A stretch of 64,000 nt of DNA from Dietzia psychralcaliphila (GCF_003096095.1 NZ_CP015453.1:3224001-3288000); one strand, 5' to 3'. Shown: positions 34,805-44,065, numbered from the stretch's first letter. Notes: generated by a model not told the origin, from the letters alone. Numbers and translations: made by a program.

Positions 34805-35177
34805 TGACCAGGTCCAGGCAACGGATGTACTCCTCCTCTTCGCCGATCGACTGCGCGGCGCGGGCCAGAGCAGCCACGCACCGCAGGAAGCCGCGGTTGG
34901 GCTCGTGGTCGAACGGCACGGGGCCGAAGCCCTTCCAGCCGTGACGACGCAGCTGGTCCAGACCACGGTGGTAGCCGGTGCGGGCGAAGGCGTAGGCGCT
35001 GATCACGTCATCGGCGTCGAGTGCGCGCTCGGCGAGTTCGGCCCACGCGATCGAGGCCGTGGGGTGCGAGGCCGCCACGGTGCGGGGATCCTCCCCCGCG
35101 GCGATGGCGTCCTCCGCCTCCGGGTCGCCGGTGAGACGGGTGGGCGGGGGGCCGAGGAGATCTCCGAACTGGGTCAT
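34761..35177 (-). CDS. DUF3151 family protein
   Basis: 138 residues, the typical size of DUF3151 in actinobacteria. Conserved pieces are FGDLLGPPPTRL, VAASHPTASIAWAELAERAL, AYAFARTGYHRGLDQLRRHGWKGFGPVPFDHEPNRGFLRCV and EYIRCLDLVNESDP. The fold looks like TPR-type helices. The function is unknown but the family is very well conserved in Mycobacteriales. ATG at 35177 (MTQFGDLL); an ATG five codons earlier is also open. Overlap with the FUSC gene suggests coupling. Confidence 0.9.
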   Translation of the reverse strand: MTQFGDLLGPPPTRLTGDPEAEDAIAAGEDPRTVAASHPTASIAWAELAERALDADDVISAYAFARTGYHRGLDQLRRHGWKGFGPVPFDHEPNRGFLRCVAALARAAQSIGEEEEYIRCLDLVNESDPHAAAPLGLA

Positions 35178-35429
35178 TCCCCCATTGTCCACTAATCGGC
35201 TCCACCCCTGCCGGGGAGGGCGTTTGCTAAGGTGAGGGCATGCGGCGTCCCGCCTGGGGCGCCGTGCTCACGTTGCGGCGGGCCCAGAAGAGACCGCTCG
35301 GACGGAGCGAAAATCGTCGACCCGGTGTCGAGGCCCCGTACGCGGATGAACGTCCCGCGTCGGATGAGCTTCCACCGCCTGCGTCTGACGAGAAACGACG
35401 TGTGGCCGACCACGGCCGGGAGGACATCT

Positions 35430-36851
35430 GTGTCTAGACAGCGAATCGCGATCATCGGAGCCGGACCGAGCGGGATGGCGGCTTTGCGCGCCTTCGAATC
35501 GGCGCAACGAGCCGGGGCGAAGATCCCGGAGATCGTCGCGTACGAGAAGCAGGACGACTGGGGCGGCCAGTGGAACTACGACTGGCGCTCCGGCACGGAC
35601 AAGTACGGCGAGCCGGTGCACTCGTCCATGTACCGCAATCTGTGGTCCAACGGGCCCAAGGAGGCGCTGGAGTTCGCCGAGTACACCTTCGACGAGCACT
35701 TCGGTCGGCCGATCTCGTCCTACCCGCCGCGCGAGGTCCTGTGGGACTACATCGACGGCCGTGTCCGCAAGTCCAAGGTCAAGGACAAAGTCCAGTTCTC
35801 GACCGCGGTCCGTTGGGTGGACTACGACCGCGACCAGGACATCTTCACCGTCACCGTGGAGAACCTCAGGTCCGGCAAGACCACCAGCTCCGAGTTCGAC
35901 CGGATCATCGTGGCCACCGGCCACTTCAGCTTCCCCAACGTCCCGGAGTTCGAGGGCATCGACTCGTTCCCGGGAACCGTGCAGCACGCCCACGACTTCC
36001 GCGGGGCGGAGAAGCTCGCGGACCAGCGCGTACTGCTGATCGGCGCGTCGTACTCCGCCGAGGACATCGGCGTGCAGGCCTTCAAGATGGGCGCCCGCTC
36101 GGTGACGATGTCCTACCGCACCGGCCCCATGGGTTACGACTGGCCCGACGGCATCGAAGAGTTACCGCTCGTCGACCGCTTCGAGGGCCAGACCGTGCAC
36201 TTCACGGACGGTGAGACCCGCGAGTTCGACTCCGTGATCCTGTGCACCGGCTACCTGCACAAGTACCCGTTCCTGCCCGGGGAGCTGGCCCTGTACTCCC
36301 CCAACAACATCTATCCCGCGAGCCTGTACCGCGGGGTGGTGTGGCAGAAGAACCCCAAGGTCTACTACCTGGGGGCCCAGGATCAGTGGTTCACCTTCAA
36401 CATGTTCGACGCCCAGGCCTGGTATGTCCGCGACCTCATCCTCGGCCGGGCGGCGTTGCCGTCCGCCGAGCAGCGTGCCGCCCATATGAGGCAGTGGCGC
36501 GATCGCTTCCAGGAGCTGGACGGGGACGCGGACGACGTGCGATTCCAGGCCGAGTACATCCGGGACCTGATCGACGCCACGGACTACCCCATGTTCGATC
36601 TCGACGAGGTCGTGCGGATCTTCCTGGCCTGGAAGCAGGAGAAGAAAGAGAACATCATCACCTATCGGGACAAGTCGCACCCCTCCGTCATCACCGGCAC
36701 GATGGCCACGACGCACCACACCACGTGGCTCCAGGAGCTGGACGACTCCCTCGAGCGGTACCTCTCCACACCGGAGAGGTCCGAGGTGGAGGCGATAGTG
36801 GTCGGTACGGAACCCGATGCGGAGAAGGACGAGGCAGCCACGCAGGAGTGA
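35430..36851 (+). CDS. tmm: trimethylamine monooxygenase-like flavin-containing monooxygenase
   Basis: Tmm oxidises trimethylamine to its N-oxide with NADPH and oxygen. The 473-residue frame has the FAD motif IAIIGAGPSGMAALRAF, KQDDWGGQWNYDWRSG, the FMO fingerprint region ATGHFSFPNVPEFEG, the NADP motif VLLIGASYSAEDIGVQAFK, and QDQWFTFNMFDAQAW. These closely resemble bacterial Tmm proteins of marine bacteria. Start: GTG at 35430 with GGGAGGAC six bases upstream; the open frame from 35232 shows nothing protein-like before it. The 252-base gap from 35178 holds its promoter. No osmolyte transporter or demethylase is next to it. Identity as Tmm rather than another FMO rests on recalled sequence similarity. 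Confidence 0.85.
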   Translation: MSRQRIAIIGAGPSGMAALRAFESAQRAGAKIPEIVAYEKQDDWGGQWNYDWRSGTDKYGEPVHSSMYRNLWSNGPKEALEFAEYTFDEHFGRPISSYPPREVLWDYIDGRVRKSKVKDKVQFSTAVRWVDYDRDQDIFTVTVENLRSGKTTSSEFDRIIVATGHFSFPNVPEFEGIDSFPGTVQHAHDFRGAEKLADQRVLLIGASYSAEDIGVQAFKMGARSVTMSYRTGPMGYDWPDGIEELPLVDRFEGQTVHFTDGETREFDSVILCTGYLHKYPFLPGELALYSPNNIYPASLYRGVVWQKNPKVYYLGAQDQWFTFNMFDAQAWYVRDLILGRAALPSAEQRAAHMRQWRDRFQELDGDADDVRFQAEYIRDLIDATDYPMFDLDEVVRIFLAWKQEKKENIITYRDKSHPSVITGTMATTHHTTWLQELDDSLERYLSTPERSEVEAIVVGTEPDAEKDEAATQE

Positions 36852-36914
36852 AGACCCGGTGACCAGTCGGGGCATTCGCTTCCGCCCGATCAGGGAACCC
36901 GTCAAGCTGAACAC

Positions 36915-38606
36915 ATGACCGTGTCTTCATCGCCCGGGACCCCCCGCACCGTCAGCGGCCTCGCCCGTCGCACCGTCCTCAAGGCGGGAGCTCTGGCAGG
37001 AGCAGCGGCGGGCACCAGCGCCCTGGCGGGCCGGTCCACCCTCGCCTCCCCGGTCGCCTCCGCAGCCGAGGGTGTCTTCCGGCACGGCGTCGCGTCCGGC
37101 GACCCGATGCCCGATCGCGTCATCCTGTGGACGCGCGTCACGCCCTCCCCCGAAGCCGTCCCCGGGTCCGGTCTCGGCGCCCCCGTCGTCGTCAGCTGGG
37201 AGGTGGCCCTCGACCCCGGTTTCTCCCAGGTCGTCCGGTCCGGTTCGCTCGTCACCGACGCCGGCCGCGACCACACCGTCAAGTTCGACTGCACGGGCCT
37301 GGCTCCCGACCGCTGGTACCACTACCGTTTCCGGGCACTCGGGCAGACCTCGCACACCGGCCGCACCCGCACCGCCCCCGCCGACGGCGCGCTCCCGGCC
37401 ACCGGTCGTTGGCGCATCGGGGTGGTCTCCTGCTCCAACTGGGAGGCGGGGTACTTCTCCGGCTACCGCCACCTCGAGGCGCGCGGTGACCTCGACGCGA
37501 TCGTCGAACTGGGCGACTACATCTACGAGTACGGCCGGGGCTATTACACCGGCAAGTTCGGCGCGGTGCGGCCCCACGATCCGGCGCACGACATCGTGAC
37601 GCTGGCCGACTACCGGATCCGCCTGGCCCAGTACCGCACCGACCCGGACCTGCAGTCGCTGCACGCGCACGTGCCGTGGATCTGCACCTGGGACGACCAC
37701 GAACTCGCCAACGACTCGTGGTCGGACGGAGCCGAGAACCATGAGCCCCACCAGGGGCCGTTCTCCGACCGCAAGGCCGCCAGCTCGCAGGCCTACTTCG
37801 AGTGGATGCCCGTGCGGCCGGAGTCCCTGCGCGACGGCGGGCACCTCTACCGGCGGCTGCGGTGGGGTTCGCTCGCCGAGATCAGCATGCTCGACCTGCG
37901 CTCCTACCGCACCGAGGGTCCGGATCGGTTCGACGGCCACGCGATCGACGTCACGGGCACCATGACCGGCGCCGTGCAGTTCGACTGGCTGGCCCGGGGG
38001 CTGAGTTCGTCGACCGCCCGCTGGAACGTCATCGGGAACTCGGTGATGATCACGCCCGTGCTCCTGCCCCCGCTCGAGCCCCGCACCACCGCCGCACTCA
38101 CCGAGTTGCTGGGCGTCCCGCGCGAGGGCATCACCTACAACCCCGACCAGTGGGACGGCTACGCCGGCGAGCGCCGCAGGTTGATGGAGGTGATCCGCAC
38201 CGCAGGCACCCGCAACACCGTCTTCCTCACCGGCGACATCCACACCTCGTGGGCCAACGAGGTGCCGTTCGAGCCGGCGAACTACCCGGGCGCGGGCGTC
38301 GGGGCGATCGAGTTCGTAACGCCGTCGATCACCAGCAACAACATCGACGACATGGTCGGTCTCCCCGAGGGCAATGCGCTGTCGCAGACCGCGCAGGGGG
38401 CACTCACCCAGGTGAACCGCCACGTGCGCTGGGTGGACCTCGACCGCCACGGTTTCACGGTGGTCGAGTTCACGACCGACTTCGCCCACGCCGACTACTG
38501 GGCCCTGGTCTCGCGCGAGGACCCCGCCAGTGGCGCCTACCCCATCGCCAGCTGGCGCGTCCGGCACGGCACCGACCAGCTGGAGCCCGCCGGACCTCTG
38601 CCCTGA
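36915..38606 (+). CDS. phoD: PhoD-family alkaline phosphatase / phosphodiesterase, Tat-exported
   Basis: 563 residues. The N-terminus has a twin-arginine signal, ARRTVLKAGALAGAAAG, and cleavage near VASAAEG. The mature part begins FRHGVASGDPMPDRVILWTRV, the PhoD N-terminal domain. Metal-site segments are SCSNWEAGYFSGYRHL, ELGDYIYEYGRG, TWDDHELANDSW and FLTGDIHTSW. PhoD hydrolyses phosphate mono- and diesters and is normally induced by phosphate starvation. ATG at 36915; the tmm stop is 63 bases away, so it may be in a separate unit. No Pho box was searched for with certainty. Confidence 0.94.
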   Translation: MTVSSSPGTPRTVSGLARRTVLKAGALAGAAAGTSALAGRSTLASPVASAAEGVFRHGVASGDPMPDRVILWTRVTPSPEAVPGSGLGAPVVVSWEVALDPGFSQVVRSGSLVTDAGRDHTVKFDCTGLAPDRWYHYRFRALGQTSHTGRTRTAPADGALPATGRWRIGVVSCSNWEAGYFSGYRHLEARGDLDAIVELGDYIYEYGRGYYTGKFGAVRPHDPAHDIVTLADYRIRLAQYRTDPDLQSLHAHVPWICTWDDHELANDSWSDGAENHEPHQGPFSDRKAASSQAYFEWMPVRPESLRDGGHLYRRLRWGSLAEISMLDLRSYRTEGPDRFDGHAIDVTGTMTGAVQFDWLARGLSSSTARWNVIGNSVMITPVLLPPLEPRTTAALTELLGVPREGITYNPDQWDGYAGERRRLMEVIRTAGTRNTVFLTGDIHTSWANEVPFEPANYPGAGVGAIEFVTPSITSNNIDDMVGLPEGNALSQTAQGALTQVNRHVRWVDLDRHGFTVVEFTTDFAHADYWALVSREDPASGAYPIASWRVRHGTDQLEPAGPLP

Positions 38607-38724
38607 TACTGCTCCCCCCGGGACTGCGGGGGGCGGCACGCACAGCCGGTTCACGACTTCGTGGACTACGGTGGCGGGTCGATGCGCCCCGTCCGGGGGC
38701 ACGACGCGGTACCGGGAGTGATGG

Positions 38725-39330
38725 ATGACGACGACGAGTCAGCAGCCGCCGGCAGGCGAACCCGAGCCCGGGGATCACACGGGCGGGAGCCCGGGGGGCA
38801 CGAGCTCGACAGGTGCGGGCTCCACAGGTGGGTCACGTGCGGTCGATGGTCGGCGGGGCGGTCTCCGTGTGGCGCTGGTGGCGGCGGCCGTCGTCGCTGC
38901 CGTGGTGGTCGCTGCGCTCGTGTGGCTGGTCGCGGCCGGGCCGATGTCGTCGTCGGCTCGAGCGGAGCGCGCGGTCGAGCAGACATTGCGCGAGATGACC
39001 GGCTCGGACTCGTTCTCCGAGTTCAACAGCCATCTCTGCGAGGAGAACCGGGTTCCGCAGGACCTGGTGGACAACATCACCGCCTCGGGTGAGCAGACCG
39101 GCACCGATCTCGACGCGATGCTGCGAGAGTCCATCGCGGGTTCGTTCCCGCAGGATCTCGAGGTCACCGGTGTCGAGATCGAGGGCGACGTCGCCACGGC
39201 CACAGTGGAGTCGGAATCTGACGATTCCGCGCCTGAGCAGGTACGGATGCTCAACGAGGACGGCGCCTGGAAGGTGTGCGAGCCCGGTGTGGGAATGGGC
39301 GCGGTGCCTCAGGGCGATCAGCCCGGCTGA
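38725..39330 (+). CDS. membrane-anchored protein with DUF4878-like extracytoplasmic domain
   Basis: 201 residues. The first 45 are Gly/Ser/Thr/Pro-rich and cytoplasmic (GEPEPGDHTGGSPGG), one transmembrane helix at about 48-70 (VALVAAAVVAAVVVAALVWL), then an outer domain of 125 residues. This has two cysteines (SHLCEEN and WKVCEPG) and a last strand ATATVESESDD, like the lumazine-like/DUF4878 nuclear-transport fold. It resembles the Rv0361-type membrane proteins of mycobacteria. Function unknown. ATG at 38725. Confidence 0.65.
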   Translation: MTTTSQQPPAGEPEPGDHTGGSPGGTSSTGAGSTGGSRAVDGRRGGLRVALVAAAVVAAVVVAALVWLVAAGPMSSSARAERAVEQTLREMTGSDSFSEFNSHLCEENRVPQDLVDNITASGEQTGTDLDAMLRESIAGSFPQDLEVTGVEIEGDVATATVESESDDSAPEQVRMLNEDGAWKVCEPGVGMGAVPQGDQPG

Positions 39331-39368
39331 GTCCCCGACGGCCGCTCGCCCTGAGCCTCGCGGGCAGA

Positions 39369-40979
39369 CTACGCGCCGCTCAGCCGGATCGACCCGTGGC
39401 AGCTGTTCCGCTCGGAGCCTGGTGGGTTGGTGAGGTGGCCGTCGTCGGCGATGAGGCGGTCGAGGTGTTGTCGCCATCGGTGGTCGAGGATCCGGTCGCG
39501 TGCCTGGGCCAGTGGCCCGTGTGGGGTGGTGCGGTGTTCGTGTCCGGTTTCGGTGATGATGGTCAGTTCGCCGAGGGGTCCGGGCTTGTAGGCGCAGTGG
39601 CCGAAGGTCTTCTCGCGGTGGTGCTTGCGGCACAGGCAGATCAGGTTCCACTCGGCGGTCGGTCCGCCCATCTCGGGGCGCAGGTGGTCGAAGGCGATGA
39701 TGTGGTCAATTTCGCAGTCGTGGGCATCGACGGTGCATCCGGGGTGGCGGCAGGTCCCGTCACGAAGCCGGATCCGCTCGGCCAGCGCAGGGGTGATGAA
39801 GTACTTGAGTACCGCGTCCGGTTTGTCCAGCACGCCCGGCTGCGGGTCGATCAGTTCGAACCGCACCTTGGCCTCGCCGCCGGAGAGCAGTTCCTCGCAC
39901 AACCAGTCGAAGCTCGAGTAGGCGCCGTTGACGAACTGGACGCGGTTGGGCAGCCCCTGGGCGATGCTGTCGATGATCGAGATCCGGATGGGTTGTTCGG
40001 TGCCCCACGACGCACCCGGTCGCGGCCTGGCCGAGCCGGCGGCGGCGGGGTCGGCGGGGTCGGCGTGACCTGAGCAGTCTGCGCCGCTGTCGGCGCGACC
40101 GACGTGATCAGCGCGGTCGGCGGGGTCGGTGGCGTTCTCTGCGTCGTGCAGGGCCGTGCCGATGTCGTTGGTGTTCGGGTCCCCGAGCGCGCACAGGGCG
40201 TCGGCGCGTAGTTGGTCGCGGGTGCGGGGATGGCCTGCCTCGGAGGCGGCGCGGGCGGCGGCCTCGATGCGGCGGCGCAGCTTCTCGGCGGCGCCGCTGG
40301 GCAGGGTGGCCCACATGCTGGTCATACCGTCGCGGCCGGGGCGGAACCGGACGGTGCGCTGTTCGACGGCGGCGCCCACTGCGTCCTCGGCGGCCCGGGG
40401 ATCGTGGCGTTCTCTCGCTGCGTCGACCGCGGTGTCCAGGGCTGTGCGGCTGGGCCGGTGGCCCCCGTCCAGGTCCCGGGCCAGGGCGCCGACGATCTCC
40501 GATTCCACTGCCGCGATGATCTGGTCGGGGACCTCGGCCAGCCGGCAGGCGGTGTCGATGGCCAACTGTTCGGGCAACAGGCCCCGCTCGACGGCTTTGC
40601 GCAGAAGCGGAAGGCGCGTGTGGATCTGCACGCCGGCGGTGACCAGACGCGCGGCGTGCCACCCGGTCAGGGACATGGCCGCGGTCAGGTGGTCACGAGC
40701 CCGATCGGCCGGGTCCAGGCGCGCGTAGGCAGGACGAGAATCGGCGGGGCGGGAATCGCCAGGCTGCCGACAGGGGTCCGGCCCATGCGCCTCACGGTCG
40801 AGCCGCCCCATCGCCTCGACCAGCAGGTGCGCGGCCTGCAACCGGGTGGCCGCGGCCAGGTTCTGCGCCACCGTGGCCGACCGCGCCACCTCGCTCAACG
40901 CCTCGGCGCCCAGGGTGTCGAGAGCCTCCGGCACGGCGCGCAGCGCCCCGAACGCCGCCGAGCTCGTCGTCGTCATCAT
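39369..40979 (-). CDS. DUF222 / HNH endonuclease domain protein (second 13E12 copy)
   Basis: 536 residues, larger than the copy at 1000-2280. DUF222 helices cover most of the first 340 residues, including AAATRLQAAHLLVEAMGRLD and AVEQRTVRFRPGRDGMTSMW. The HNH part reads LRDGTCRHPGCTVDAHDCEIDHI and RPEMGGPTAEWNLICLCRKHHREKTFG, a complete motif. A repeat-rich Asp/Ala/Arg spacer (DNA 40041-40130) separates the two. Start is at 40979 or 40976 (two ATGs); the open frame begins with GTG at 41006. The two copies are too different for a recent duplication. The family is common in the order and of unknown role. Confidence 0.88.
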   Translation of the reverse strand: MMTTTSSAAFGALRAVPEALDTLGAEALSEVARSATVAQNLAAATRLQAAHLLVEAMGRLDREAHGPDPCRQPGDSRPADSRPAYARLDPADRARDHLTAAMSLTGWHAARLVTAGVQIHTRLPLLRKAVERGLLPEQLAIDTACRLAEVPDQIIAAVESEIVGALARDLDGGHRPSRTALDTAVDAARERHDPRAAEDAVGAAVEQRTVRFRPGRDGMTSMWATLPSGAAEKLRRRIEAAARAASEAGHPRTRDQLRADALCALGDPNTNDIGTALHDAENATDPADRADHVGRADSGADCSGHADPADPAAAGSARPRPGASWGTEQPIRISIIDSIAQGLPNRVQFVNGAYSSFDWLCEELLSGGEAKVRFELIDPQPGVLDKPDAVLKYFITPALAERIRLRDGTCRHPGCTVDAHDCEIDHIIAFDHLRPEMGGPTAEWNLICLCRKHHREKTFGHCAYKPGPLGELTIITETGHEHRTTPHGPLAQARDRILDHRWRQHLDRLIADDGHLTNPPGSERNSCHGSIRLSGA

Positions 40980-41108
40980 CGGATCCACCACCACACCCCC
41001 CGCCACTAATCGAACGTGTGGTCTATTCTATCGGCAGCGAGTAGATAGCACAAGAGTTCGAAAGCACTTCCTCCGGATATGCACCCAGGCCTCCTGGCCA
41101 TCACACGA

Positions 41109-41144
41109 CAGCGGCGCCCCTCCGCTGAAGGAGGGACGCCGCTG
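41109..41144 (-). terminator. fba terminator hairpin
   Basis: Arms 41109-41123 and 41130-41144 pair over 15 positions with a 6-base loop; the single C/A mismatch on the plus strand is G-U in the fba transcript. It begins 53 bases after the fba stop. Confidence 0.82.
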
Positions 41145-41196
41145 GTGCACCGATCCCGTCGGGTCGCCGTGAGTCAGATCAGGCCGGAGACTCTGT

Positions 41197-42240
41197 TCAG
41201 GCAGACGCACCCTTGGACTTGCCGGCCGACTTGAGGTCGTTGCACGCCTCGACGACGCGCTCGGACATGGCCTGCTCGGCCTTCTTCAGGTACGAGCGCG
41301 GGTCGTAGAACTTCTTGTTGCCCACCTCGCCGTCGACCTTGAGCACGCTGTCGTAGTTGGCGAACATCTGCCCCACGATCGGGCGGGTGAACGCGTACTG
41401 GGTGTCGGTGTCGACGTTCATCTTGATGACGCCGTAGCTCAGCGCCTCCTCGATCTCGCTCTTGGCCGAGCCCGAGCCGCCGTGGAAGACGAAGTCGAAC
41501 GGCAGGTCGCCCTGGTCCAGTCCGAGCTTCTCCACCGCGACCTCCTGGCCCATCTTGAGCACCTCGGGACGCAGGACAACGTTGCCCGGCTTGTAGACGC
41601 CGTGGACGTTGCCGAAAGTGGCGGCGAGCAGGTAGCGCTGGCCCGTGTTGCCGGCACCGAGGGCGTCGATGGTGGCCTCGAAGTCCTCGCGTGAGGTGTA
41701 GAGCTTCTCGTTGATCTCGTTCTCGACACCGTCCTCCTCGCCGCCGACGACGCCGATCTCGATCTCGAGGATCTGGTTGGCGCTGGCCGTCTTCTCGAGC
41801 AGCTCCTTGGCGATCTCGAGGTTGCGGTCGAGCGGGGTGGCCGAGCCGTCCCACATGTGCGACTGGAACAGCGGGTTCTTGCCGGCGTCGACGCGCTCCT
41901 GGGAGATCTGGATGAGCGGGCGGACGAAGGTGTCGAGCTTGTCCTCGGGGCAGTGGTCGGTGTGCAGCGCGACCAGTACATCGTACTTCTCGGCCACGAT
42001 GTGCGCGAACTCGGCGAGCGCGACGGCGCCGGTCACCATGTCCTTGACGTTCAGGCCGGAGCCGAACTCGGCTCCACCGGTCGAGAACTGGATGATGCCG
42101 TCGGAGCCCGCATCGGCGAATCCCTTGATGGCCGCGTTGATGGTCTCCGAGGAGGTGCAGTTGATCGCGGGGTAGGCGAAGCCCTCCTTGCGAGCCCGGT
42201 CGAGCATGTCTTTGTACTGCTCCGGGGTGGCGATAGGCAT
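41197..42240 (-). CDS. fba: class II fructose-bisphosphate aldolase
   Basis: 347 residues; cleaves fructose 1,6-bisphosphate to the two triose phosphates in glycolysis and gluconeogenesis using zinc. The N-terminus MPIATPEQYKDMLDRARKEG is typical. Metal ligands are in VALHTDHCPEDK (His pair) and TFGNVHGVYKPG, with IEIGVVGGEEDG and FVFHGGSGSAKSEI as family signatures. The ATG at 42240 has GGAGGATCG just upstream; the open frame to 42588 is not coding. It is divergent from the DedA gene with 130 bases between. Confidence 0.97.
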   Translation of the reverse strand: MPIATPEQYKDMLDRARKEGFAYPAINCTSSETINAAIKGFADAGSDGIIQFSTGGAEFGSGLNVKDMVTGAVALAEFAHIVAEKYDVLVALHTDHCPEDKLDTFVRPLIQISQERVDAGKNPLFQSHMWDGSATPLDRNLEIAKELLEKTASANQILEIEIGVVGGEEDGVENEINEKLYTSREDFEATIDALGAGNTGQRYLLAATFGNVHGVYKPGNVVLRPEVLKMGQEVAVEKLGLDQGDLPFDFVFHGGSGSAKSEIEEALSYGVIKMNVDTDTQYAFTRPIVGQMFANYDSVLKVDGEVGNKKFYDPRSYLKKAEQAMSERVVEACNDLKSAGKSKGASA

Positions 42241-42370
42241 TGACGATCCTCCAGTTTTCGGCGCTGTGACTGACCCCATCCTACGAGGCCTGTCGAGGTC
42301 GCGGGCCCGGAGGAGCAGCGGGGGCACAGCTTCAGCGGTTTCCCAGGAGTGCGGGTCTACGATTCCCGAG

Positions 42371-43066
42371 GTGATCACGCACCTGTTGGCCGACCAGGCC
42401 CAGCACGTCCTGTCGCTCGGCCCCGGATTCATGGACCCCGAGTTCTGGCTGTCCGGCGACGGTCCGTTCGGCAGCGCCATCCTCCCGGCCCTCCTCGCCG
42501 TGGTCTTCATCGAGTCCGGCCTGCTGTTCCCGTTCCTGCCCGGCGACTCGCTGTTGTTCACCGCGGGACTGCTCACCCAGCAGGACAACCCGTTCGCACC
42601 GCTGTGGGTGGTGTTGGTGGCCGCCCCGATCGCGGCGTTCCTCGGCGACCAGGTGGGCTACTTGATCGGCAACAGGTGGGGCCATCACCTGCGGGACCGG
42701 CCCGACGGCCGGATCTTCAAGCAGGTCTACATCCGCGAGGCCCACGAGTTCTTCGACAAGTGGGGGCCGGCCACCATCATCCTGTGCCGCTTCGTGCCGA
42801 TCGTGCGAACCTACGCGCCGCTGGTCGCCGGCATGGCGGGGATGCGATACCGGGTGTTCGTCACGTTCAACGTGGTGGGTGCCGTGCTCTGGGCCGCGGG
42901 GGTGACGTCACTCGGCGCGTGGCTGGGGCAATTCGCCTTTATCAAGCAGCACATCGACCTGATCCTCATCGGGATCGTGCTGGTGTCGGTGCTGCCGATG
43001 GCCGTCACCGCCGGGCCGAAGCTCGTCGACCGCATCCGCAACGGGCCCTCCGCCCCGGCGGCCTGA
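42371..43066 (+). CDS. DedA/SNARE-associated-type membrane protein
   Basis: 231 residues with four to five hydrophobic helices. The DedA signatures are FIESGLLFPFLPGDSLLFTAG (first re-entrant part), LGDQVGYLIGNRWG, and FFDKWGPATIILCRFVPIVRTYAPLVAGMAGM with the conserved Arg and Pro. DedA proteins are lipid or undecaprenyl-phosphate flippases in recent work. The GTG at 42371 (VITHLLADQAQ) is in the first part of the frame; no ATG is near. Divergent from fba. Confidence 0.9.
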   Translation: MITHLLADQAQHVLSLGPGFMDPEFWLSGDGPFGSAILPALLAVVFIESGLLFPFLPGDSLLFTAGLLTQQDNPFAPLWVVLVAAPIAAFLGDQVGYLIGNRWGHHLRDRPDGRIFKQVYIREAHEFFDKWGPATIILCRFVPIVRTYAPLVAGMAGMRYRVFVTFNVVGAVLWAAGVTSLGAWLGQFAFIKQHIDLILIGIVLVSVLPMAVTAGPKLVDRIRNGPSAPAA

Positions 43067-43075
43067 TCTCGACTC

Positions 43076-43258
43076 CTACCGGTGCCGACCGCCCCGCCAG
43101 CGGAGGGCGGTGACGGTCGCGCCGATCACCACGATCACACCTGCCCCCTGGAGACCCGGCGAGTCGTCCGCACCGCCGTAGACGATCGCCGCGCCACCGA
43201 GACCCAACACCGCCAGCACCCCGACGAGGACCAGGACGAACTCCGCTGCGTTCCTCAT
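43076..43258 (-). CDS. small membrane protein of the DUF2975-HTH module
   Basis: 60 residues with two hydrophobic stretches (EFVLVLVGVLAVLGLGGAAIV and GVIVVIGATVTALRW) and a basic end. The ATG overlaps the stop of the HTH gene as ATGA, so it is the third gene of a tight operon. No known family was recognised. Confidence 0.65.
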   Translation of the reverse strand: MRNAAEFVLVLVGVLAVLGLGGAAIVYGGADDSPGLQGAGVIVVIGATVTALRWRGGRHR

Positions 43259-43461
43259 TCCTCCACCCACTCCAACAGGTCACCGGGTTGGCAGTCGAGC
43301 ACGCGGCACATGGCCTCGAGCGTGCTGAACCGCACCGCCTTGGCGCGCCCGTTCTTCAACACCGACACGTTCGCGGGCGTCAGCCCCACCCGTTCCGCGA
43401 ACTCGCCGACGCTCATCTTGCGTTTGGCGAGCTCGACGTCGATCCTCACGATGATCGGCAT
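43255..43461 (-). CDS. small Cro/C1-type HTH regulator (YozG-like)
   Basis: 68 residues, nearly all one helix-turn-helix: IDVELAKRKMSVGEFAERVG, LTPANVSVLKNGRAKAVRFSTLEAMCRVLDCQPGDLLEW. This is the short YozG/transcriptional-regulator type that goes with DUF2975 membrane proteins. Its ATG shares one base with the stop of that gene (TGATG at 43459-43463). It probably controls its own operon; the AT-rich region before it (43941-43990) would be the operator. Confidence 0.9.
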   Translation of the reverse strand: MPIIVRIDVELAKRKMSVGEFAERVGLTPANVSVLKNGRAKAVRFSTLEAMCRVLDCQPGDLLEWVEE

Positions 43462-43940
43462 CAGACCACCGTGTCCAACTCGGAACGCAGCTCGGTGGCC
43501 TGCCGGAGCAGCGCGCGCATGACCACCATGAGCAGCGCCGCGACGGTGACGATGACGACGACGAGGAAGAGCAGCAGCGGCAGTCCGGGATCATCGGCGT
43601 TGATGCCCACGAGCACCAGGACCAGTAGCAGGACCGCCCACGCCGCGACGATCGCCCCCAGGATCACGTCGACCCACACCAGTGACGCCTGGGTGAAGAT
43701 GCGGCCGGCCTCGACCAGCGAGAGCAGCTTCCAGGTGGCCACCACGACGACCTGGATGCACACCACCCAGTAGATCGACACGGCGGTCAGCGGCCACCGC
43801 AGATGAGCGGCGTCCGGGGTCGTCTCGGCCATATGGGCGAACTGCCCCGGCAGCGACATCGTCTGGAACAGGATCAACACCGCGAAGAGCAGGACGAGGA
43901 ACACCCTGAGCGGAAGGACTGCTCGTCTTTCGATCTTCAT
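43461..43940 (-). CDS. DUF2975 membrane protein
   Basis: 159 residues, four transmembrane helices (PLRVFLVLLFAVLILFQ, IYWVVCIQVVVVATWKLL, VDVILGAIVAAWAVLLLVLVLV, PLLLFLVVVIVTVAALLMVV). The pattern SLVEAGRIFTQASLVWVD between helices two and three is typical of DUF2975. The family always comes with a YozG-type HTH gene, as here. Role unknown, maybe sensing membrane state. ATG at 43940; the one six codons upstream is also in frame. It is the first gene of a three-gene operon. Confidence 0.87.
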   Translation of the reverse strand: MKIERRAVLPLRVFLVLLFAVLILFQTMSLPGQFAHMAETTPDAAHLRWPLTAVSIYWVVCIQVVVVATWKLLSLVEAGRIFTQASLVWVDVILGAIVAAWAVLLLVLVLVGINADDPGLPLLLFLVVVIVTVAALLMVVMRALLRQATELRSELDTVV

Positions 43941-44065
43941 ATGGCGACTATGGGCCATAATCTATCGAAAATCAATACATTACGAGGGGCGGGCGCGGTC
44001 AACCGTCGCCCGGGGTCGGTCATACTCACGGTGGCAGGGCGCACCGCTGTGTCAGGGCGCACCGG
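43941..44065 (-). promoter_or_regulatory. AT-rich promoter region of the DUF2975-HTH operon; 18-bp repeat at its end
   Basis: 43941-43985 is AT-rich (CATAATCTATCGAAAATCAATAC on one strand, abbreviated) and is the likely promoter/operator. At 44035-44046 and 44053-44064 the 12-mer CAGGGCGCACCG is repeated with an 18-base period just beyond the stop of the LLM gene. Confidence 0.4.
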
